This document shows positions 60,004 through 64,000 of a stretch of DNA of 64,000 bases, one piece after another; position 1 is the first letter of the stretch, and each line of letters begins with the position of its first letter. The position numbers were made by a program, and so were the translations under genes. The stretch comes from Hyphomicrobiales bacterium (GTDB taxonomy: Bacteria > Pseudomonadota > Alphaproteobacteria > Rhizobiales > Rhizobiaceae). The notes under the pieces are model-generated. The model worked only from the letters and a program-made list of their open reading frames with translations, had not been told where the DNA came from and did not search any database. The stretch lies in contig UBMI01000009.1 of assembly GCA_900466475.1 (NCBI GenBank), forward strand, positions 488,480 to 552,479, written 5' to 3'.

Positions 60004-60534
60004 CTATTTGTCGGGTTGCTGCAAAGTCCTGAAAAAATCCTGCGTCTGCGCGTTTGAAGCGCTCTCGTAAGCCGCCCGAAGCGAATGGTAGTTTTGCTTC
60101 CAAGCATCATCACCTGGCACGAGACCAATTCGGTTGAACTTGTACTCATCACGCGCTCGCCTGATAGCCAACTTCGCGGTGTAGGCCGACGACCACTGAT
60201 CCCCAAATTTATAGATCTGCTTCACACCCTCTATAATTGCAATTACGAGCGTTATAAGCACACCGATTACTCCAAGCGCTGCGCCCGGGATTTTTAGCGC
60301 ATCCGCCGCCGCGGACCCTGCAACGAAAACCGGCGCTAAAAGAGACAGAACCATCGTGGAAACGGTCAGTCTACGATGCCACTTTCCTGCTTTTTCGATT
60401 TGCTTGCGGTAGTAATCGAGAGATTCAGAGATGATCCGCAGAAGCCGGTCTTCTTGCTCATCGTAACCAATCTGATCTGGCGTTAGTTTCGACGCCGGCA
60501 CGGCAATCGGTGATAAGATTTGCGGTTCGCTCAT
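60004..60534 (-). CDS. SLATT/DUF4231-like two-helix membrane protein
   Basis: The 176-residue protein has a cytoplasmic N-terminal helix (RIISESLDYYRKQIEKAGKWH), two adjacent transmembrane segments (TVSTMVLSLLAPVFVAGSAA and ALGVIGVLITLVIAIIEGVK), and a C-terminal helical domain (KFGDQWSSAYTAKLAIRRAR). This is the arrangement of SLATT/DUF4231 domains, which Burroughs, Aravind and colleagues described as predicted pore-forming effectors tied to nucleotide-signalling defence. No CD-NTase or other sensor lies beside it here, so a defence role is only a possibility. The region around it is accessory-like. Confidence 0.75.
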   Translation of the reverse strand: MSEPQILSPIAVPASKLTPDQIGYDEQEDRLLRIISESLDYYRKQIEKAGKWHRRLTVSTMVLSLLAPVFVAGSAAADALKIPGAALGVIGVLITLVIAIIEGVKQIYKFGDQWSSAYTAKLAIRRARDEYKFNRIGLVPGDDAWKQNYHSLRAAYESASNAQTQDFFRTLQQPDK

Positions 60535-60693
60535 ATTGGCCCCTCTCGTTCAATTGGCGTTCCCCTGGTTCAATAAGGAAGCGCACAATCTGAGATTTGC
60601 CAATAGAAATGACACACTTCTTCTATCGCGCGGATTGCTGCTTATCCGCGCCATCGCCCGGAACCTTTTTCGTACCAAGCTTGTTGCTAGTGC

Positions 60694-60906
60694 ATGATCA
60701 ACACAGAGCAAAAAGCCAGCAAGGGCATGATGAAGTTCGTGCTGACGATTTTCGTCATCGCGATCATGATCGCAGTGGCGTATCTGGTGCTTTTCACGCC
60801 GGGTCAGCCGTTCCGTAGCGCAGGGGTGGCCTATGTGCAAAACGGCTCGAACAGGATTACGCCCCAGCCAGCCACACGACCGCATGACCTTCACATCTTG
60901 TATTGA
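60694..60906 (+). CDS. Small single-pass membrane protein, hypothetical
   Basis: The 70-residue protein has one predicted transmembrane helix (FVLTIFVIAIMIAVAYLVLF, about residues 15-34), preceded by a short basic segment and followed by a hydrophilic tail. No family is recognised and the ribosome site is weak. It lies divergent from the SLATT-like gene, upstream of a secreted protein on the same strand. Confidence 0.4.
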   Translation: MINTEQKASKGMMKFVLTIFVIAIMIAVAYLVLFTPGQPFRSAGVAYVQNGSNRITPQPATRPHDLHILY

Positions 60907-60967
60907 CTCACAACTTAGGCGACCTTCTCATAGCCTGATTTTTTCGCGGCTAACCCGGAGGTTGATT

Positions 60968-61294
60968 ATGAGTATCAAGTCTCTTCTTGGATCTTCGCTT
61001 CTCTCATGTACGCTTGCTCTGGCTTCCTTTGTCTCACCGGTCGCGGTTCCCCGAGTAGCGAGCGCTCAGGTTATCGTCGGCTCTGGCACCAGCCTAAACC
61101 ACGGACGAGGTATATCCTGCCCTCAGGGTGCGCGGCTGCTTCGTACGCGAGGCTTTCGCGGCGTCCGTCAGGTTAATTGCCGCGGCAGGTACTTTACCTA
61201 TCGCGGAGTCCGCCGCGGGGTGAGCTACGAGATCAGCATACGTCAAAGAGATGGTCGTATCGTCGACCAGCGGCGCACGAGCCAACCGCGGTAA
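60968..61294 (+). CDS. Small basic secreted protein, hypothetical
   Basis: The 108-residue protein has a signal peptide (MSIKSLLGSSLLSCTLALAS, cleavage probably after ASA near residue 36). The mature part is strongly Arg-rich with two Cys residues that can pair (ISCPQGARLL and VNCRGRYFTY), and ends SQPR. A CGGAGG ribosome site precedes the ATG. The pattern suggests a small disulfide-bonded periplasmic or surface protein. No named family is recognised. Confidence 0.6.
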   Translation: MSIKSLLGSSLLSCTLALASFVSPVAVPRVASAQVIVGSGTSLNHGRGISCPQGARLLRTRGFRGVRQVNCRGRYFTYRGVRRGVSYEISIRQRDGRIVDQRRTSQPR

Positions 61295-61693
61295 CGCTTT
61301 CATGCCGGCCACCACCAATCGCGGCTACGACGAAGCCCGCCTCGGTAGGTCTGCCTGTCATGGTCCTGCCTTCTGATCGGCTGAAAATTTTTGCGTGATG
61401 TGACCCAGGGCGCTCGGCATCTGCAGCAAGCAATGCAATTTTTGATTGCATTTCTGGGTGGAGGATTCGGGATGGGTGACAATTCGGCGGTGCCCCTGGC
61501 TTCAGGTGCAACGGCGCGGCGCGCTGGAAGAGCCTCTTCATCTCAGCGCGAGATGACGGTCTGTCTTTTGTCTCCTGCCATACCCTGAAGCCTTCGATGG
61601 CTCTGGCGTCGAGATTGCAAAAGCATTGCTTGCTGCTGCTGTTACCCCAAAGCGAACAGTCAAGAAAAGTGGTCTGCTAAGCTATTGAAAAGA
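61295..61693. other. Gap without a supported gene, upstream of the tRNA-Arg 3' end
   Basis: In about 400 bases I see only short frames without ribosome sites or protein character. It abuts the 3' end of the tRNA-Arg gene, a common integration point for islands, but I saw no repeat of the tRNA end. Confidence 0.45.
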
Positions 61694-61770
61694 TGGCGAC
61701 CCCTGCAGGACTCGAACCTGCGACCTGCTGCTTAGAAGGCAGCTGCTCTATCCAGTTGAGCTAAGGGGCC
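61694..61770 (-). tRNA. tRNA-Arg (anticodon TCT)
   Basis: Read on the minus strand, the 77 bases fold as a tRNA: acceptor GGCCCCT with AGGGGTC, D arm with GCTCAACTGGATAGAGC, anticodon loop CTTCTAA giving TCT, and T arm GCAGG-TTCGAGT-CCTGC. The 3' CCA is encoded. It reads AGA (Arg) codons. Confidence 0.97.
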
Positions 61771-61824
61771 TCTGGATGCCGCCACGAACGGCACCAGCAT
61801 TTCTGTTCCTGAACCTCGGACGGA

Positions 61825-62130
61825 TCAGTGCGTCCAGGGCTGCGTGCGGGTATAGCGGAAATTATCCGGGTAAGCGACCACCTGGCGAACAGGATCCTTC
61901 GGCGGGATGACACGATATTCGACGCCGTTGCGCTTGGCGTAGGCTTCGGCGAGTTCCTGCGTTTCGAAGGTCAGCTTCACCTGCTGGCGCATGTCGCCTG
62001 AAGATGTGTAGCCCATGATCGGGTCGATCTTGCGCGGCTGCTCCTGATCGAATTCCAGCACCCAGAGGTGGGTCTTGGCCTTACCGGACTGCATTGCGGT
62101 CTTGGCCGGACGATAGATCTTAGCAGACAT
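61825..62130 (-). CDS. ETC complex I accessory protein (NDUFS4-like)
   Basis: The 101-residue protein belongs to the ETC_C1_NDUFA4/NDUFS4 family: AKIYRPAKTAMQSGKAKTHL, WVLEFDQEQPRKIDPIMGYT, and LTFETQELAEAYAKRNGVEY before the C-terminal PPKDPVRQVVAYPDNFRYTR. Relatives are supernumerary subunits of mitochondrial and alphaproteobacterial NADH:ubiquinone oxidoreductase. The start at 62130 gives the standard N-terminus; the longer frame upstream adds a non-family segment. Confidence 0.92.
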   Translation of the reverse strand: MSAKIYRPAKTAMQSGKAKTHLWVLEFDQEQPRKIDPIMGYTSSGDMRQQVKLTFETQELAEAYAKRNGVEYRVIPPKDPVRQVVAYPDNFRYTRTQPWTH

Positions 62131-62363
62131 GACTGCGGCGCCTCCGATATGCGGGCATTTCCCGCCTTTCATAACTCGGCCAAGGGACAGGCCGCTTCCA
62201 CACCGAAGATGGCAGGAAGAAGTGAATTTTGCTTATCCGCGAATCCCCGTTTTTTCAAGGGAAAAGCGCCTTTGCCACTGCAGTGACTGAGCAACGAAAC
62301 CGAATGTCTCGTGGCGCGTTTATTGGATTGAGCGCTTGAGCGCAGCCCTTGTTCGCAGCCGGG

Positions 62364-62372
62364 TGTGGATAA
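62364..62372 (-). promoter_or_regulatory. Isolated consensus DnaA-box sequence
   Basis: TGTGGATAA is the exact reverse complement of the E. coli DnaA box TTATCCACA. It is single and in an intergenic region without an obvious AT-rich unwinding element, so it is not evidence of an origin. Confidence 0.35.
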
Positions 62373-62392
62373 GCGGGCAATCTTGTCACACG

Positions 62393-62410
62393 ATCCGATA
62401 TGTTTCGGAT
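62393..62410. repeat. Short palindrome ATCCGA-N6-TCGGAT
   Basis: Perfect 6-base arms around TATGTT lie about 90 bases upstream of the small membrane-protein frame at 62498, in the position of a possible operator. Nothing further supports it. Confidence 0.4.
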
Positions 62411-62497
62411 TGTTGCATGTTTTGATCGCTTTCTAATTGTTATGACCGGCGGAGGCGACTAGGGTGCCTACCAACCGTTGTGACACGGGTGCGAGCT

Positions 62498-62608
62498 ATG
62501 AGAACCTCTGCAGAATTTCATGCCATCATGATCGGAGCTACTATCACTGCGTTTTTTTATGCAGTGATCAGCTATGCTCAGTATGTCGGCCTGCTTGCTC
62601 AGGGCTGA
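62498..62608 (+). CDS. Possible 36-residue membrane microprotein
   Basis: The ATG at 62498 opens a 36-codon frame: a short polar start MRTSAEFHA, then one long hydrophobic stretch ([20 protein letters not shown]) and a GLLAQG end. It looks like a single-pass microprotein. The ribosome site is weak (GGGTGCGAG), so support is mainly the hydrophobic profile and clean stop. No known family. Confidence 0.35.
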   Translation: MRTSAEFHAIMIGATITAFFYAVISYAQYVGLLAQG

Positions 62609-62763
62609 ATGACGGCACGCCTGAATAGGCGTGCTTCGCGACATCGATGACATCGTCACCATCTTCCCAAGTGCGAACTCGCGAGCAAAGATCGGGCTTG
62701 TCCCCATCATGCATCGGTCAGATTCGAGACTGCCTCAAATTGCGGAAAATATTGGGAGAATAA

Positions 62764-62840
<77 letters not shown>

Positions 62841-62923
62841 AGCCGTTAATGGCAGCGGGAATACACGCTTCCCCCTGCCCTAGCAACCCCATAAATCCAC
62901 CGGACCCGGCAGATTTCACAGGC

Positions 62924-63412
62924 TTACTTCGCCTTTTTCGTTATCGTGGCGCTGACGAGGCGATCGCCGGGGCGGATATTGAGCTTGCGGGCAACGCCGG
63001 CGTTCACCTCGACCACATAGCGGACCTCCCCCATCGAATCGATGATGTCCCGGGAATAAGGCGTGGCGTCTTCCTTGATATGGGTGATCACGCCCCTGTC
63101 GTCTGCAAACAGCATGTCGAGGGGCAGGACGGTATTTTCCATCCACATGGTCACACGCCGCGATACGCCGAAATCGAAGATCATGCCGGCGTTTTCGGCC
63201 ATCGATTTGCGGAACATCAGGCCGTAGGCGCGCTGGTCGCCGTTGGCGGCGATCTCCACGGTGAAGTGCAGCATCTTGCCGGCGGCCGTCTGGATGATCA
63301 GCGGTTCTTTATCGAAGCGCATGTCCTGCTGCGCGAATGCCGGCAGGGCGGCGATGAAAAAAAGCGCCATGAAGGCGCTTCTCATCGTCTCAACAGAAAA
63401 CAGGCTGCGCAT
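62924..63412 (-). CDS. DUF192-family secreted protein
   Basis: The 162-residue protein has a signal peptide (AFMALFFIAALPAFAQ, after a short N-terminal extension) and the DUF192 core: FTVEIAANGDQRAYGLMFRK, MWMENTVLPLDMLFADD and VLEV-like AGVARKLNIRPGDRL. DUF192 proteins are small beta-barrel periplasmic proteins of unknown function. The ATG at 63412 overlaps the cold-shock gene's stop by one base (TGATG), though an ATG nine codons later (63385) would also give a signal peptide. Confidence 0.88.
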   Translation of the reverse strand: MRSLFSVETMRSAFMALFFIAALPAFAQQDMRFDKEPLIIQTAAGKMLHFTVEIAANGDQRAYGLMFRKSMAENAGMIFDFGVSRRVTMWMENTVLPLDMLFADDRGVITHIKEDATPYSRDIIDSMGEVRYVVEVNAGVARKLNIRPGDRLVSATITKKAK

Positions 63413-63990
63413 CAGTGAGACCGGCCAACCGGGCTCGGAACGTCAGGATGGATCTCGGCGGCCATCAGGCCCTTCTCGCCGTCGCCGAAACGCACGAGCA
63501 CCACCTGGCCGGGGCGCAGTTCGGTCAGGCCGAAGCGGCGCAGCGTTTCCATATGCACGAAGATGTCTTCCGTACCCTCACCGCGGGTCAGGAAGCCGAA
63601 GCCCTTGGTGCGGTTGAACCACTTCACCAGAGCGCGCTCGAGGCCGCTCGTTGCCGTGACCTGCACGTGGGTGCGAACCGGCGGCAGCTGCGACGGATGG
63701 ACCGCAGTCGACTGATCCATGGAAAGGATCTTGAAAGCTTGGTAGCCTCGTTCGCGACGCTGGATGAGCGCGACGATGCGGGTGCCCTCAAGGATGGTCT
63801 GGTAGCCATCGCGGCGCAGGCAGGTCACGTGCAGCAGTACATCCTGCATGCCATTGTCTGGTACGATGAAGCCAAAGCCCTTGGCCACGTCGAACCATTT
63901 CACCACGCCGGTGATTTCAACGAGGTCAACCGGTTCCGCCGACAACTCTTCAATGTCGGTGAAGCCATTCGATGAAATCCTGTCAGCCAT
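63412..63990 (-). CDS. Twin cold-shock-domain protein
   Basis: The 192-residue protein holds two cold-shock domains. The first starts [20 protein letters not shown] with LLHVTCLRR, and the second starts [20 protein letters not shown] with [10 protein letters not shown], each with an RNP1-like KGFGF motif and an aromatic RNA/DNA-binding face. A linker of about 40 residues joins them. Double-CSD proteins are known in alphaproteobacteria and bind single-stranded nucleic acids; a specific role is unknown. It is the first gene of the pair with DUF192. Confidence 0.93.
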   Translation of the reverse strand: MADRISSNGFTDIEELSAEPVDLVEITGVVKWFDVAKGFGFIVPDNGMQDVLLHVTCLRRDGYQTILEGTRIVALIQRRERGYQAFKILSMDQSTAVHPSQLPPVRTHVQVTATSGLERALVKWFNRTKGFGFLTRGEGTEDIFVHMETLRRFGLTELRPGQVVLVRFGDGEKGLMAAEIHPDVPSPVGRSH

Positions 63991-64000
63991 GTCGCCAGCC

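Noticed and set aside
59650-61693. Genomic island inserted at the tRNA-Arg gene
   Set aside because: The gene content looks accessory, but no integrase and no repeated copy of the tRNA 3' end was found to the left, so no island boundary can be called.
62231-62372. Replication-origin-like region with DnaA boxes
   Set aside because: Only one exact box and one or two near matches are seen, with no AT-rich element or dnaA/hemE neighbourhood. A single 9-mer can occur by chance.

Overview
This 64 kb window is a stretch of core chromosome from a member of the Rhizobiales, most probably Rhizobium of the etli/leguminosarum type. The evidence is a fused IspDF, a pyruvate dehydrogenase E1-beta with its own lipoyl domain, an aapJQMP general amino-acid transporter, an EipB-type envelope protein, a phasin, an alphaproteobacterial LexA box (GAAC-N7-GAAC) in front of lexA, and mitochondrion-like complex I accessory proteins. 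The species is inferred from gene content and protein character, not from a database match. Nearly all of the window is dense, high-GC housekeeping DNA. No insertion sequence, prophage, CRISPR array or rRNA operon was seen.

Layout. 1-2.9 kb: end of ispDF, a CinA/PncC amidase, a small secreted protein, a Coq10/RatA-like lipid-binding protein and a P-loop kinase. 3.1-11.3 kb (minus strand): lipoate and pyruvate dehydrogenase block, lipA, two small GlsB membrane proteins, lpdA, a GNAT and an SGNH hydrolase, then pdhC-pdhB-pdhA. 11.4-17.2 kb: a DivIC/FtsB-like protein, eno, a chemoreceptor, kdsA and a glyoxalase-fold protein. 17.4-20.6 kb: lexA, convergent with a comEC-like gene. 20.8 kb: gltA. 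22.1-35.3 kb (minus strand): the conserved translation-to-envelope run rpsB-tsf-pyrH-frr-uppS-cdsA-rseP-bamA-lpxD-fabZ-lpxA-lpxI-lpxB. Unlike the E. coli run it has no dxr between frr and uppS and no skp after bamA, and it uses LpxI.

35.5-39.9 kb (minus strand): the most unusual block, four tightly packed genes. In order of transcription they are a TelA-family coiled-coil protein, an inner-membrane lipoprotein joining a solute-binding-like domain to a von Willebrand A domain, an XpaC-like membrane protein, and a Tat-type solute-binding-like protein. The two solute-binding domains look paralogous. It reads as one envelope-associated system whose biochemical role is not known to me.

40-50 kb: eipB, a RidA protein, a glycerophosphodiesterase, a FemAB/GNAT-like protein, HIT and Dabb proteins, clpS-clpA, a phasin, DUF3126, cysE and an alpha/beta hydrolase. 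50.4-57.7 kb: a NDUFS6-like zinc protein, a flavin monooxygenase, a metC-like gene, and aapJQMP diverging from metC. 57.8-61.3 kb is a looser, accessory-like stretch beside a tRNA-Arg gene. It holds a secreted protein with seven 14-residue repeats, DUF992, a SLATT/DUF4231-like two-helix membrane protein, and small hypothetical genes. 61.7-64 kb: tRNA-Arg(TCT), a NDUFS4-like complex I protein, tRNA-Pro(TGG), a DUF192 protein and a twin cold-shock-domain protein.
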